Assembly (NCBI RefSeq): GCF_000980885.2 | Contig: NZ_LBDA02000080.1 | Span: 1 to 64,000, forward strand | From: Streptomyces malaysiense | GTDB taxonomy: Bacteria; Actinomycetota; Actinomycetes; Streptomycetales; Streptomycetaceae | Length of the DNA stretch: 64,000 bases | Reading direction: 5' to 3' | The notes under the pieces: model-generated | Databases searched by the model: none | What the model was told of the DNA's origin: nothing | What the model saw: the letters and a program-made list of their open reading frames with translations, nothing else | Part shown: positions 41,027 to 50,741 of the stretch, one piece after another | How positions within the stretch are numbered: position 1 is the first letter of the stretch | How the letters are laid out: each line of letters starts with the position of its first letter | Translations under genes and position numbers: made by a program

Positions 41027-41485
41027 CTAGTGGTCGTCGTGCCCCGTGCCGCGCTGGGCGACCAGGGCGTCGCGGATCTCCTTGAGCACCTCCAGCTCGG
41101 ACACCTCGACGACCTCCTTGGCGCCCTCCCGCGCCGCCTTGCGGGCCGCCTGCCGGGCCAGGTACTTCGACATCGGCAGGACCATCATGAAGTACACCAC
41201 CGTGGCGGTGATCAGGAAGGACAGCGCGGCGCCGAGGACGGAACCCCACATCAGCTGGATGCCGTGCGTTCCGTGGCACGAGGTGCTCAGACAGGTGCTG
41301 TAGTTGTCCAGGTTCTGGGTGCCGATCGCGCCGACCAGCGGGTTGATGATCCCCTTCACCAGCGCGTTGACGATGTTCGTGAAGGCGGCGCCGATGACGA
41401 CCGCCACCGCCAGGTCGATGACATTGCCGCGCATCAGGAAGGCCTTGAAGCCTTGCAGGACGCTCGGTTCCTTCTTCGCGCTCAC
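41027..41485 (-). CDS. mscL: Large-conductance mechanosensitive channel MscL
   Basis: 152 residues, GTG start. GFKAFLMRGNVIDLAVAVVIGAAFTNIVNALVKGIINPLVG is the conserved first helix and pore; the second helix is SFLITATVVYFMMVLP, followed by a charged cytoplasmic C-terminus. The pentameric channel releases solutes at hypo-osmotic shock. mscL is also near this division/galU block in mycobacteria. Confidence 0.97.
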   Translation of the reverse strand: MSAKKEPSVLQGFKAFLMRGNVIDLAVAVVIGAAFTNIVNALVKGIINPLVGAIGTQNLDNYSTCLSTSCHGTHGIQLMWGSVLGAALSFLITATVVYFMMVLPMSKYLARQAARKAAREGAKEVVEVSELEVLKEIRDALVAQRGTGHDDH

Positions 41486-41623
41486 CTCGGGGACGCTCCT
41501 CGCGTGGACAAGTCGTGGAACAAAACGCTCCGCAACCTACGGCACGGTGCGGCCATAGTGTCCAATCCCATCCCCCGAAGGAGGGACTTGACAGCGCGCC
41601 GCCAGTAAAAAGTCCGACTCGGT

Positions 41624-42250
41624 TCAGCACAGCGTCACCGCCAGCCGCGCCGTGGCACTCGCACCGACGAGCCCGGCCGCGAGGGCGCGCGGCGCGGCCA
41701 GTACGACGAGCGCGCCGGTCTCGGCCGCGCCGTCAAGCGGCTCCGGCACCCGTGTCACGCGCACCCCGCGCGCGAGCACCCGCGCGCCGCCCCCGGCCGA
41801 CGGATCCTGCGCGGCGACCACGTCGACCCGGTCACCGGGGCGCAGCAGCCGGACCGTGGCGGCGTCGGCGATCCGCACCGGCGCCGCGACCAGGTCCGCC
41901 GGGCGGAGCGGGCGCGGGGGAGTCGCGGGCGGATGCCCGCGCGCGGAACGGGCGGGCGGTGCTGCCGCGCCGGCGCGGTGTGCTTCCGCCGGGGTCCCCG
42001 GGCCCGCGGCCACCAGCGCGGCCGCGGTCAGCACGAGTCCGGCCGCCGCCGTCCGCCCCGGGTGCCGTACCAGCCGGTGCACCCGGCACCGCCCGCCGCG
42101 CACCCGCACCGGGGGGAACGGCGGTACCTCGCGGGTCGCGGGCGCGTCCGTGCCCAGGGGCCGGGGCGGGCGCAGCGGAGGGGGGAACGCGGTGCGCGGG
42201 GCGGACGCGGAGGACGCGGCCGAGGGCGGGCGGGAGAAGGGGATGGGCAT
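41624..42250 (-). CDS. SAF-domain membrane protein (CpaB/RcpC-like)
   Basis: 208 residues. A basic Pro-rich N-terminus leads to one membrane helix (AAAGLVLTAAALVAAG), and the outer part carries an SAF domain (PLRPADLVAAPVRIADAATVRLLRPGDRVDVVAA). The fold occurs in Flp pilus assembly CpaB, but no pilus genes are near, so the role is open. ATG 42250 is preferred; GTG near 42291 would extend it. Confidence 0.7.
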   Translation of the reverse strand: MPIPFSRPPSAASSASAPRTAFPPPLRPPRPLGTDAPATREVPPFPPVRVRGGRCRVHRLVRHPGRTAAAGLVLTAAALVAAGPGTPAEAHRAGAAAPPARSARGHPPATPPRPLRPADLVAAPVRIADAATVRLLRPGDRVDVVAAQDPSAGGGARVLARGVRVTRVPEPLDGAAETGALVVLAAPRALAAGLVGASATARLAVTLC

Positions 42251-42430
42251 CGAGGTCACCGCCTGTGACGAGGGGCGTCGGCTTGCGATGCCCACGATGA
42301 CGTCTCGCGCCGGATCCCGCCGGAGCCGGTGGACCACCGCCCGGTTGTGGACAACTCGCCCACCCGGCCGGGTGATTCCGCGCCCTTCACGGCGGCTCGT
42401 CCACAGCCTCCAGCCGCTCCGCCCGCCCCG

Positions 42431-43264
42431 CTACGGCAGTTCGAATCCCGGGTCCATCCCGCCGAGGGCGTTCACGCACAGGCAGTCCCGCTCCCCGGTA
42501 CCCGGCAGCGTGCCCACCGCGTCGAAGAGCACCCCGCGCAGCCGTTCCACGTTGGCCGCGAACACCTGGAGAACCTCTTCGTGGGAGACCCCCTCGCCGG
42601 TCTCGGCGCCCGCGTCGAGGTCGGTGACCAGGGTCAGGGAGGTGTAGCACAGCTCCAGTTCGCGGGCGAGCGCCGCCTCGGGATGGCCGGTCATGCCCAC
42701 CACCGACCAGCCCTGCGCCTGGTGCCACAGCGACTCGGCGCGGGTGGAGAAGCGCGGCCCCTCGACCACGACCAGTGTGCCGCCGTCCACCGGCTCCCAG
42801 TCCCGGCCACGGGCGGCCTTCAGCGCGATGGCCCGTCCGGTGGGGCAGTAGGGGTCGGCCAGGGACACGTGCACGACGTTCGGCACCTTGCCGTCGGGCA
42901 GCGGCAGCCCGTCGAAGTACGACTGGGCCCGGGACTTCGTACGGTCCACGAACTGGTCCGGCACCAGCAGCGTGCCGGGGCCGTGCTCGCCGCGCAGACC
43001 GCCCACCGCGGAGGGGCCGAGGACCTGCCGGACGCCGACGGAACGCAGCGCCCACAGGTTGGCGCGGTAGTTGATGCGGTGCGGCGGCAGATGGTGGCCG
43101 CGGCCGTGCCGGGGCAGGAAGGCGACCCGCCGGCCGGCGATCTCGCCGAGGAACAGGGAGTCGCTGGGCGGCCCGTAGGGAGTGTCCACTTGTAGCTCGG
43201 TCACGTCGTCGAGGAACGAGTAGAAACCCGAGCCGCCGATTACGCCGATCTCTGCGTTCGCCAT
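42431..43264 (-). CDS. mtnP: S-methyl-5'-thioadenosine phosphorylase
   Basis: 277 residues from ATG 43264. IGVIGGSGFY (phosphate loop), LPRHGRGHHLPPHRINYRANLWAL, GPRFSTRAES and VGMTGHPEAALARELELCY are typical of MTAP/PNP family II. It splits methylthioadenosine into adenine and methylthioribose-1-phosphate in methionine salvage. The Pro in MTGHPE, where related PNPs differ, supports MTA or 6-oxopurine use, but purine preference cannot be settled by eye. Confidence 0.9.
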   Translation of the reverse strand: MANAEIGVIGGSGFYSFLDDVTELQVDTPYGPPSDSLFLGEIAGRRVAFLPRHGRGHHLPPHRINYRANLWALRSVGVRQVLGPSAVGGLRGEHGPGTLLVPDQFVDRTKSRAQSYFDGLPLPDGKVPNVVHVSLADPYCPTGRAIALKAARGRDWEPVDGGTLVVVEGPRFSTRAESLWHQAQGWSVVGMTGHPEAALARELELCYTSLTLVTDLDAGAETGEGVSHEEVLQVFAANVERLRGVLFDAVGTLPGTGERDCLCVNALGGMDPGFELP

Positions 43265-43378
43265 GGCCAAGACATTAGCTGGCCGTGACGCCGCGCAGCA
43301 GACCTTGCCGGAGAACGCCGGACGCCCCGCCGTCGCGGGACGGCAGGGCGGGCGTCAAAAGGGATGAAGCGCGCGGCC

Positions 43379-43699
43379 TCAGGCGGCGGACGTGCCGGCC
43401 GAGCTCGATGTGGACGTCGTCGTCGACGACTTCGAGTCGGAGGAGGCCGAGGACGTGCCGGCCGCCGGACCGGACGAGGCGGAGCCGGACGGCTTCGCCG
43501 CCGGGCTGCTGCTCGACGTGGAGCCGCGCGAATCGTTGCGGTAGAAGCCGGAGCCCTTGAAGACAATGCCGACCGCGGAGAACACCTTCTTCAGGCGCCC
43601 GGCGCAGCTGGGGCACTCGGTCAGGGCGTCGTCGGTGAACTTCTGCACCGCCTCGAGGCCCTCGCCGCACTCGGTGCACTGGTACTGGTAGGTCGGCAC
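43379..43699 (-). CDS. FmdB-type zinc-ribbon protein, Ruc (Rv0991c)-like chaperone
   Basis: 106 residues from GTG 43699, with AGGAGG upstream. The N-terminal zinc ribbon has two CxxC pairs (CTECG, CPSCAG) and the conserved GIVFKGSGFYRNDSR. The C-terminal half is a disordered Ser/Thr/Ala tail. This layout matches M. tuberculosis Rv0991c (Ruc), a redox-regulated, heat-induced chaperone. A CIRCE-like operator lies directly upstream, as expected for HrcA control. Synteny with fthC, galU and moeA nearby also matches Rv0991c. Confidence 0.9.
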   Translation of the reverse strand: MPTYQYQCTECGEGLEAVQKFTDDALTECPSCAGRLKKVFSAVGIVFKGSGFYRNDSRGSTSSSSPAAKPSGSASSGPAAGTSSASSDSKSSTTTSTSSSAGTSAA

Positions 43700-43709
43700 T
43701 GTCTTCCTC

Positions 43710-43736
43710 CTGGCACTCTCACTCATTGAGTGCTAA
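43710..43736. promoter_or_regulatory. CIRCE-like HrcA operator
   Basis: GCACTC, a nine-base spacer and GAGTGCTAA, matching the CIRCE consensus TTAGCACTC-N9-GAGTGCTAA perfectly in the right arm and at six of nine positions in the left. It starts 11 bases upstream of the GTG of the zinc-ribbon gene, where it would block transcription or its start. Confidence 0.82.
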
Positions 43737-43766
43737 CGACGCTCCATAGTGACGTATTCCCCGGGA

Positions 43767-45062
43767 TCAGTCCACCGTCACCGGCGAGCGGTGACCGACG
43801 CCACGTGCCACGGTCTGCGTCTCCTGGCGCGCGATCAGCGCGGATCGCAGCGCCACCAGGGTCAGCAGGGCGAGCACCGTGCCACCCATCGGCACCAGGA
43901 ATCCCGAGCCGCCCCACAGCCGGTCCTCCAACTGCCCGGCGACGGTGACCGCGGCCGCCTGGCCGAGCGCGACCGCGCCGGTCAGCCAGGTGAACGCCTC
44001 GGTGCGGGCGCGGGCCGGGACCAGGGCCTCGACCAGCGTGTAGCCGGTGATCAGCGACGGCGCGATGCACATGCCGACCAGCAGGCCGAGCGCGGCGAGC
44101 AGCAGCACCGAGTGCGCCGTCCAGAGCGCGGACGCGGTCAGCGCGAGCGCGGCGTAGCCGACGACCAGGCGCCGCTGGGGTGCCGTCCTCCAGGCGATCG
44201 CGCCGCAGACGATGCCGGACAGCATGTTCCCGGCGGCGAAGACGCCGTACAGGACGCCGTTCAGGCCGGGCTCGCCGATCGACTCGGTGAAGGCGGCCAG
44301 GGAGACCTGCATGCCGCCGAAGACCGAGCCGATGCCGAGGAAGGTCACGACCAGCACCCGGACACCGGGGGTCCGGAGCGCGGAGCCGTGCCCCACGCGC
44401 GCGGGCCCGGCCGTGACCGACACCGCGGGCTGCGTGCTCTTCTGCGCGGCGAACAGCAAACCGCCCACGAGGGTCAGCGCCGCCTCCGTGAGCAGACCGG
44501 CCGCCGGGGTGACGGCGGTGCACAGGGCGGTGGCCAGCAGGGGCCCGAACACGAAGGTCAGCTCGTCCGTGACCGACTCGAACGCGGCCGCGGTGCCCAT
44601 CAGGGGTGAGCCCTGGAGCTTCACGCCCCAGCGCGCCCGCACCATGGGCCCGACCTGCGGCACCGAGGCGCCGGTCGGCACGGCCGCCAGGAACAGCGCC
44701 CACAGCGGGGCGTGCGCCAGCGCGAGCGCCGTCAGGGACAGACCCGACACGGTGTGCACCAGGACGCCGGGGACCAGCACGGCGCGCTGGCCGTAGCGGT
44801 CGGCCAGGCGCCCGCTGTAGGGCGCGAACAGCGCCATGGAGACACCGGTGACGGCCGCGGCGGCACCGGCGGCGCCGTACGAGCCGGTGGTGTGCTGCAC
44901 CAGCAGCACGATGGACAGGGTGAGCATCGCGAACGGCTGGCGTGCCGCGAAGCCGGGGAGCAGGAAGGTCCAGGCGCCGCGGGTGCGCAGCAGTGCTCCG
45001 TATCCGGGGCGGGAGGAGGCGGTCGAGGTCTTCGCCGCTTCGTCGGTGACCGTGGATCCCAC
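43767..45062 (-). CDS. Major facilitator superfamily transporter
   Basis: 431 residues from GTG 45062 (AAGG upstream). About 12 membrane helices; the inter-helix loop APYSGRLADRYGQRAVLVPG is the MFS motif A. It belongs to the sugar/drug efflux-like group; substrate unknown. The last base is 30 bases from the CIRCE-like element, so the downstream zinc-ribbon gene has its own promoter. Confidence 0.88.
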   Translation of the reverse strand: MGSTVTDEAAKTSTASSRPGYGALLRTRGAWTFLLPGFAARQPFAMLTLSIVLLVQHTTGSYGAAGAAAAVTGVSMALFAPYSGRLADRYGQRAVLVPGVLVHTVSGLSLTALALAHAPLWALFLAAVPTGASVPQVGPMVRARWGVKLQGSPLMGTAAAFESVTDELTFVFGPLLATALCTAVTPAAGLLTEAALTLVGGLLFAAQKSTQPAVSVTAGPARVGHGSALRTPGVRVLVVTFLGIGSVFGGMQVSLAAFTESIGEPGLNGVLYGVFAAGNMLSGIVCGAIAWRTAPQRRLVVGYAALALTASALWTAHSVLLLAALGLLVGMCIAPSLITGYTLVEALVPARARTEAFTWLTGAVALGQAAAVTVAGQLEDRLWGGSGFLVPMGGTVLALLTLVALRSALIARQETQTVARGVGHRSPVTVD

Positions 45063-45353
45063 GGCCCGTGCCTTTCTGCCGCCTGGTAGCGCGCGTCCCG
45101 TGTGGGGTCCGGGCGCCGAGAGCTGTCCTCTTGCGCGGACTGCGGTAGATACCGGCGCCCACGGCAAGGTGGGGGGCGTCGCGGCCGCCATACGGTCGCG
45201 CCAGCTCTGCGTCAGGCAGAGTTGGTTCGATCAGGGTGCCCCTTCATCGTACAGGGGCAACCCCCGCACCGGCTGTGAAAACGAGCACCGTCGAGCCGGT
45301 CGCCTGGGATTCCGCGGCGCGTACGCCAGGTGTGAACCGCGGGAAACCTGCTC

Positions 45354-46940
45354 TTAACGTGAGCCCCCTGAGCGTGAGCCCCCGGAACGTGAGCCCCCGG
45401 CCCGCGCGTGCCCCGGCTTGGAGCCCCCGGGCCGAGCGCCCCGGGCGTCCGTGCCGTCCGTGCCCAGCCAGCCCGCCAGCTTGCCGCCGTGGGCGACCGC
45501 GCGCAGCCGCGCCTCCGCCGAGTCGCGGACCGGGTCGGTGGCGACCACCAGGAGTTCGTCCCCGCGCCGCAGCACCGTGCTGGGCAGCGGTACGAACGAC
45601 TTGCCCTCGCGCACCACCAGCGTCACGGCGGATCCGGACGGCAGCCGCAGCTCGGAGATCTCGACGCCGTGCATCCGGGACTCCTCCGGGATGGTCACGG
45701 ACAGCAGGTGCCCGCGAAGCCGCTCCAGGGGTGCCGACTCGATGCCGAGGTCGGCCGCCTCGCCCTTCTCGCCCAGGCGCAGCGTGCGCGCCAGCCACGG
45801 CAGCGTCGGCCCCTGGACGAGGGTGTAGACGACGACCAGGACGAAGACGATGTTGAAGATCCGCCGGCTGCCGTCGACGCCGTTCACCATGGGGATCGTC
45901 GCCAGGATGATGGGCACGGCGCCGCGCAGTCCCGCCCAGGACATCAGGGTCTGCTCCTGCCAGGGCACCCGGAACGGGGTCAGGCTGAACACCACGCTGA
46001 GCGGGCGGGCCACCATGGTCAGCACCAGGCCGATGACCAGGGCGGGTACGACGTCGTCGCCCAGTTCGTGCGGGGTGACCAGGAGGCCGAGCAGGACGAA
46101 CATGCCGATCTGGGCGATCCAGCCGAGCCCCTCGGCGAAGCCGCGGGTGGCCGGCCAGTGCGGCAGCTTGGCGTTGCCGAGCACCATGGAGGCCAGGTAG
46201 ACCGCGAGGAAGCCACTGCCGTGCCCGAGGGCGCCGGCCGCGTACGCCGAGATGGCGATCGCGAGGACGGCGATCGGGTAGAGGCCGGAGGCGGGCAGCG
46301 CCACGTGCTTGAGTCCCCAGGAGCCGATCGCGCCCACCGCGAGTCCCACGGCCGCGCCGATGGCCAGTTCCAGGGCTATCTCGCCGATCAGCACGTACCA
46401 GTGCTCGACCGGTCCCGCCGTGGAGAACGCGACGACCAGGATGACGACCGGGGCGTCGTTGAAGCCCGATTCCGCCTCCAGGGAGCCCGTCACGCGTGCG
46501 GGCAGGGGGATTCTGCGCAGCACGGAGAAGACCGCCGCCGCGTCCGTCGAGGACACCACCGCGCCGATGATGAGCGCCTGCCGCCACTCCAGCCCGACCA
46601 GGTAATGCGCGCTCGCCGCGGTGACCCCGACGCTGACCGCGACGCCCGCGGTCGCGAGGACGGCGGCGGAGGACAGGACCGGGCGCACTTCCTTCCACTT
46701 GGTGCCGAGGCCGCCCTCGGCGAGGATCACGACCAGGGCCGCGTAGCCGATGACCTGTGTGGCCGCGGCACTGTCGAAGTGGATGTGGCCCAGGCCGTCC
46801 TGGCCCATGACGACGCCGATCCCCAGGTAGACGAGCAGGCTGGGGAGCCCGCTGCGTGAGGAGATCCGCACGGCCGCGACGGCGACCAGCAGGACGAGGG
46901 AGCAGACGAGCAGAAGCTGGTTGAGGTGGTGAACAGTCAG
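45354..46940 (-). CDS. Potassium or sodium/proton antiporter with TrkA-C domain
   Basis: 528 residues. About 12 membrane helices of the CPA1 type (GAVVSSTDAAAVFSVLR; LEAESGFNDAPVVIL) are followed by a C-terminal TrkA-C-like domain (about 420-500) and a repeated SGGSR tail. The first codon seems to be CTG 46940 (LTVHHLNQLLLV): AAGGAAGG lies upstream and no ATG, GTG or TTG is suitably placed. The product moves monovalent cations out in exchange for protons. Confidence 0.88.
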   Translation of the reverse strand: MTVHHLNQLLLVCSLVLLVAVAAVRISSRSGLPSLLVYLGIGVVMGQDGLGHIHFDSAAATQVIGYAALVVILAEGGLGTKWKEVRPVLSSAAVLATAGVAVSVGVTAASAHYLVGLEWRQALIIGAVVSSTDAAAVFSVLRRIPLPARVTGSLEAESGFNDAPVVILVVAFSTAGPVEHWYVLIGEIALELAIGAAVGLAVGAIGSWGLKHVALPASGLYPIAVLAIAISAYAAGALGHGSGFLAVYLASMVLGNAKLPHWPATRGFAEGLGWIAQIGMFVLLGLLVTPHELGDDVVPALVIGLVLTMVARPLSVVFSLTPFRVPWQEQTLMSWAGLRGAVPIILATIPMVNGVDGSRRIFNIVFVLVVVYTLVQGPTLPWLARTLRLGEKGEAADLGIESAPLERLRGHLLSVTIPEESRMHGVEISELRLPSGSAVTLVVREGKSFVPLPSTVLRRGDELLVVATDPVRDSAEARLRAVAHGGKLAGWLGTDGTDARGARPGGSKPGHARAGGSRSGGSRSGGSR

Positions 46941-47207
46941 CGGCGGTTCCCTTCCTTGGCCCGAGCGCGGGGCGCGCGGACGCGCGAACACAAGATCCGA
47001 GGCTGCGGCGCACCGCATCCAGGTACTTCGTTACCTTACCTAATTCTTGACGCTTTCTTGACGTTAGGGGGAAGGGATCGAACGCTCGTGCGCGCTGGTT
47101 CCCGACTCCGCGTCAAGGCGCACAGGGTCCTGCGCCTATGGTTGCTCCAGCGCTCATTCAAAGTCATGGCCCGACCTGCCGCTCGCGTTAGGACAGCAAG
47201 GACAGCG

Positions 47208-50075
47208 ATGCCCCCGAACACCACCGCCACAACGGGTGACACCGCCACCACCGGTGCCGCGCCCGCCAAGTCAGGCAGGAAGAAGGGGCGCAAAGCCCGA
47301 CTGCTCGTCCTGCTGCTGGTCCTGGCCGTCATCGCGGGCATCGCCTACGGCGGCTTCTGGTCGGTCAGCACCGTGCGTGCCTCCCTCCCGCAGACCACGG
47401 GCTCGATCACACTCGACGGGCTGTCGGGCCCGGTCGACGTCAAGCGGGACGGCAACGGCATCCCGCAGATCTACGCGTCCTCCGACGAGGACCTGTTCAT
47501 GGCGCAGGGCTACGTCCAGGCGCAGGACCGGTTCTACGAGATGGACGTGCGCCGGCACATGACGGCGGGGCGCCTGTCGGAGATGTTCGGCAAGGGCCAG
47601 GTCAAGAACGACGAGTTCCTGCGCACCCTCGGCTGGGACCGGGTCGCCAAACAGGAGTACGACACCAAGCTGTCGGCCTCCGCCAAGCGCTACCTGGACG
47701 CCTACTCCAAGGGCGTCAACGCGTACCTGAAGGGCAAGAGCGGCAAGGACATCTCCCTGGAGTACGCCGCCCTCGACCTGACCAACGACTACAAGCCCGA
47801 GCAGTGGACCCCGGTCGACTCGATCTCCTGGCTGAAGGCGATGGCCTGGGACCTGCGCGGCAACATGCGCGACGAGATCGACCGCGCGCTGATGACGAGC
47901 CGGCTCGGGCCGCAGCAGATCCAGGACCTTTACCCGGACTACCCGTACAGCCGCAACAAGCCGATCGTGCAGGAGGGCCAGTACGACGCGCTGAGCAAGA
48001 GCTTCGAGCAGAGCGCCGCCCCGGGCACGCCCGTGGGCACCGGTACCGGCACCGGCACGACGGGGACCGCGGGCAGCACCGGTACGACGGGCAGCGCGGG
48101 CGGCGCCACGGGCTCCTCCGCGGGCACGACGGGCGCCACCGGCTCCGGACCCTCGGGCACCTCCGGTTCGGGCCTCACGAGCCAACTGGGTGGCCTCTAC
48201 AGCTCCCTGAGTGACCTCCCGGCGGCCGTCGGCGTGAACGGTCAGGGCATCGGCTCCAACTCCTGGGTGGTCGGCGGCAGCCACACCATCACCGGCAAGC
48301 CGCTGCTCGCCAACGACCCGCACCTGGAGGCGTCCCTGCCGGGCGTCTGGTACCAGATGGGCCTGCACTGCCGGACCGTCTCGGCCAAGTGCCAGTACGA
48401 CGTCACGGGTTACACGTTTGCCGGGATGCCCGGTGTGATCATCGGCCACAACGCCGACATCGCCTGGGGCATGACCAACTCCGGGGTCGACGTCAGCGAC
48501 CTCTACCTGGAGAAGGTCACCGCCGGCGGCTACCTCTACGACGGCAAGGTGCGGCCCTTCAAGACCCGCCAGGAGACCATCAAGGTCGCCGGCGGCGCCT
48601 CCAAGACGATCGTCGTGCGCGAGACCCAGGACGGGATGCCGCTCCTGTCGGACCGCGACGACGAGCTGGTCCAGGTCGGCAAGAAGGCCACCGTCGACGC
48701 CGCCGCCCCGGACCGCGGCGACGGCTACGGCGTCGCCCTCAAGTGGACCGCGCTCGACCCGGGCACCTCCATGGACGCCGTCTTCGCGCTCGACAAGGCC
48801 GGCAACTGGAACGACTTCCGCGCGGCGGCCGCCAAGTTCGACGTGCCCTCGCAGAACCTGATCTACGCCGACACCCGCGACAACATCGGCTACACCCTGC
48901 CGGGCAGGATCCCGACGCGCTCCGCCGCGGACGACGGCTCCGTCCCGGCGCCCGGCTGGGACCCCAAGTACCGCTGGACCGGCTACATCCGGCAGGGCGA
49001 GCTGCCGTACGAGTACAACCCCAAGCGCGGCTACATCGTCACCGCCAACCAGGCCGTGGTCGACAAGGACAAGTACCCGTACACCCTGACCACCGACTGG
49101 GGCTACGGCACCCGCAGCCAGCGGATCACCGACCTGATCGAGTCCAAGATCAAGGGCGGCGGCAAGATCTCCACCGACGACATGCGGCAGATGCAGCTGG
49201 ACGACAGCAGCGAGATCGCCAAGCTCATGGTGCCGAAGCTGCTGAAGATCAACCTGTCCGACAAGAACGTGCGTGACGCGCAGAAGCTGCTGGAGGGCTG
49301 GGACTACACCCAGGACTCCGACTCCGCCGCCGCCGCGTACTTCAACGCCGTGTGGCGCAACGTCCTCAAGCTCGCCTTCGGCAACAAGCTCCCCAAGGAG
49401 CTGCGGGTCAAGGGCCAGTGCCTGTGGGTCGACAAGATCGACAGCACCGGCCCGGTGGACGACGACAACACCAAGGTGCGCGAGTGCGGCATGCGCGCCG
49501 CCGACGAGGCGCAGCCGGACGGCGGCGACCGCTGGTTCGAGGTCGTGCGCAACCTGATGAACAAGCCGGACAGCGACTGGTGGAAGACGCCCAAGCAGGG
49601 CACCCGCCCGGCGGCGAACAACATGGACCAGCTCTTCGCGCGCGCCATGATCGACGCCCGCTGGGAGCTGACCGCCAAGCTCGGCAAGGACATCGACACC
49701 TGGAGCTGGGGCCGGCTGCACCGGCTGTTCCTGAAGAACCAGACGCTCGGCACCGACGGCCCCAAGGTGCTCCAGTACCTGCTCAACCGCGGCCCCTGGA
49801 AGCTCAACGGCGGTGAGGCGGCCGTGGACGCGACCGGCTGGAACGCCGCGGGCGGCTACAACGTGGTCTGGGTGCCGTCGATGCGGATGGTCGTCAACCT
49901 CGCCGACCTCGACAAGTCCAAGTGGATCAACCTGACCGGCGCCTCCGGGCACGCGTTCAGCGCGCACTACACGGACCAGACGGACAAGTGGGCCAAGGGC
50001 GAGCTGCTGCCCTGGTCGTACTCCTCCAAGGCGGTCGACGCGAGCACGAGCGACACCCTCGTCCTCAAGCCGTAA
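47208..50075 (+). CDS. Penicillin acylase family protein (Ntn hydrolase)
   Basis: 955 residues from ATG 47208. An N-terminal membrane anchor (LLVLLLVLAVIAGIAYGGFW) is followed by the alpha-chain region, a Gly/Thr/Ser-rich stretch at about 275-320, then the processing site NGQGIGSNSWVVGG with nucleophile Ser350. The spacer-like low-complexity stretch precedes the self-cleavage point, where a linker peptide is normally excised. The family cleaves amide bonds of beta-lactams or acyl-homoserine lactones. Matches SCO3184 in position. Convergent with the cyclo-ligase gene across a strong terminator. Confidence 0.92.
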   Translation: MPPNTTATTGDTATTGAAPAKSGRKKGRKARLLVLLLVLAVIAGIAYGGFWSVSTVRASLPQTTGSITLDGLSGPVDVKRDGNGIPQIYASSDEDLFMAQGYVQAQDRFYEMDVRRHMTAGRLSEMFGKGQVKNDEFLRTLGWDRVAKQEYDTKLSASAKRYLDAYSKGVNAYLKGKSGKDISLEYAALDLTNDYKPEQWTPVDSISWLKAMAWDLRGNMRDEIDRALMTSRLGPQQIQDLYPDYPYSRNKPIVQEGQYDALSKSFEQSAAPGTPVGTGTGTGTTGTAGSTGTTGSAGGATGSSAGTTGATGSGPSGTSGSGLTSQLGGLYSSLSDLPAAVGVNGQGIGSNSWVVGGSHTITGKPLLANDPHLEASLPGVWYQMGLHCRTVSAKCQYDVTGYTFAGMPGVIIGHNADIAWGMTNSGVDVSDLYLEKVTAGGYLYDGKVRPFKTRQETIKVAGGASKTIVVRETQDGMPLLSDRDDELVQVGKKATVDAAAPDRGDGYGVALKWTALDPGTSMDAVFALDKAGNWNDFRAAAAKFDVPSQNLIYADTRDNIGYTLPGRIPTRSAADDGSVPAPGWDPKYRWTGYIRQGELPYEYNPKRGYIVTANQAVVDKDKYPYTLTTDWGYGTRSQRITDLIESKIKGGGKISTDDMRQMQLDDSSEIAKLMVPKLLKINLSDKNVRDAQKLLEGWDYTQDSDSAAAAYFNAVWRNVLKLAFGNKLPKELRVKGQCLWVDKIDSTGPVDDDNTKVRECGMRAADEAQPDGGDRWFEVVRNLMNKPDSDWWKTPKQGTRPAANNMDQLFARAMIDARWELTAKLGKDIDTWSWGRLHRLFLKNQTLGTDGPKVLQYLLNRGPWKLNGGEAAVDATGWNAAGGYNVVWVPSMRMVVNLADLDKSKWINLTGASGHAFSAHYTDQTDKWAKGELLPWSYSSKAVDASTSDTLVLKP

Positions 50076-50091
50076 CCACCGCACCCGCTGA

Positions 50092-50131
50092 GCACGACGG
50101 CCCTCCACGCGCCCGTGGAGGGCCGTCGTGC
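50092..50131. terminator. Bidirectional terminator
   Basis: Perfect 17-bp stem GCACGACGGCCCTCCAC/GTGGAGGGCCGTCGTGC with a six-base loop between two convergent genes. Confidence 0.88.
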
Positions 50132-50144
50132 GTATCCGGCCGCC

Positions 50145-50741
50145 TCAGGCGAAGCGACGTGCCCCGGACGGCGTCACCACCGCGTGCACCGGCCGGTCGT
50201 GCTCCTCCACCGGGACCCGCGCGACGACCTCCGTGTCGTAGAGCAGCACCACGAGGCGGGGACGCGCGCCCGCGCGCTCCAGCCGGGCCAGCACGCGGTC
50301 GTACGAGCCGCCGCCGCGCCCCAGCCGCATCCCGCGCGCGTCCACCGCGAGTCCGGGCAGCAGGACCACGTCCGCGCCCGTCACGGCGTCCGGGCCGAGC
50401 CGCGGGCCCGAGGGTTCGAGGAGGGCCATCTTCGAGCCGTGCCGGACCTCCGTCAGCGAGCCGGGCCCGGTGTACTCGCCCCAGTCCAGGTCGTTGTCGT
50501 CCAGCAGCGCGGGGAGCAGGACGCGGGTGCCCCGCGCGCGCAGCGCGTCCAGGAGCGCGCCGGTGCCGGGTTCCGCGCCGACGGAGACGTACGCGGCGAC
50601 CGTGCGCGCCCCCGCCAGCTCGGGCAGCTCCAGGGCGCGCGCGGCCAGCGCCCGGCCCGACTCCCGTACGTCATCGTCCGGCAGCCCGTTCCTCATCGCG
50701 AGGAGACCTCGCCGCAACGTCCTCTTGTCAGGCTCTGTCAC
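50145..50741 (-). CDS. 5-formyltetrahydrofolate cyclo-ligase
   Basis: 198 residues from GTG 50741. Family blocks: RGLLAMRNGLPDDD, PALLDDNDLDWGEYTG, DVVLLPGLAVDARGMRLGRGGGSYDRVLA (ATP/folate site) and VPVEEHDRPVHAVVTP. It converts 5-formyl-THF to methenyl-THF with ATP. Divergent from galU, as Rv0992c is from galU in mycobacteria. Confidence 0.93.
   Translation of the reverse strand: MTEPDKRTLRRGLLAMRNGLPDDDVRESGRALAARALELPELAGARTVAAYVSVGAEPGTGALLDALRARGTRVLLPALLDDNDLDWGEYTGPGSLTEVRHGSKMALLEPSGPRLGPDAVTGADVVLLPGLAVDARGMRLGRGGGSYDRVLARLERAGARPRLVVLLYDTEVVARVPVEEHDRPVHAVVTPSGARRFA

Noticed and set aside
47271-50108. 945-residue minus-strand frame opposite the penicillin acylase gene
   Set aside because: Antisense shadow rich in Val/Ala/Arg/Gly; the + strand gene has clear catalytic motifs.
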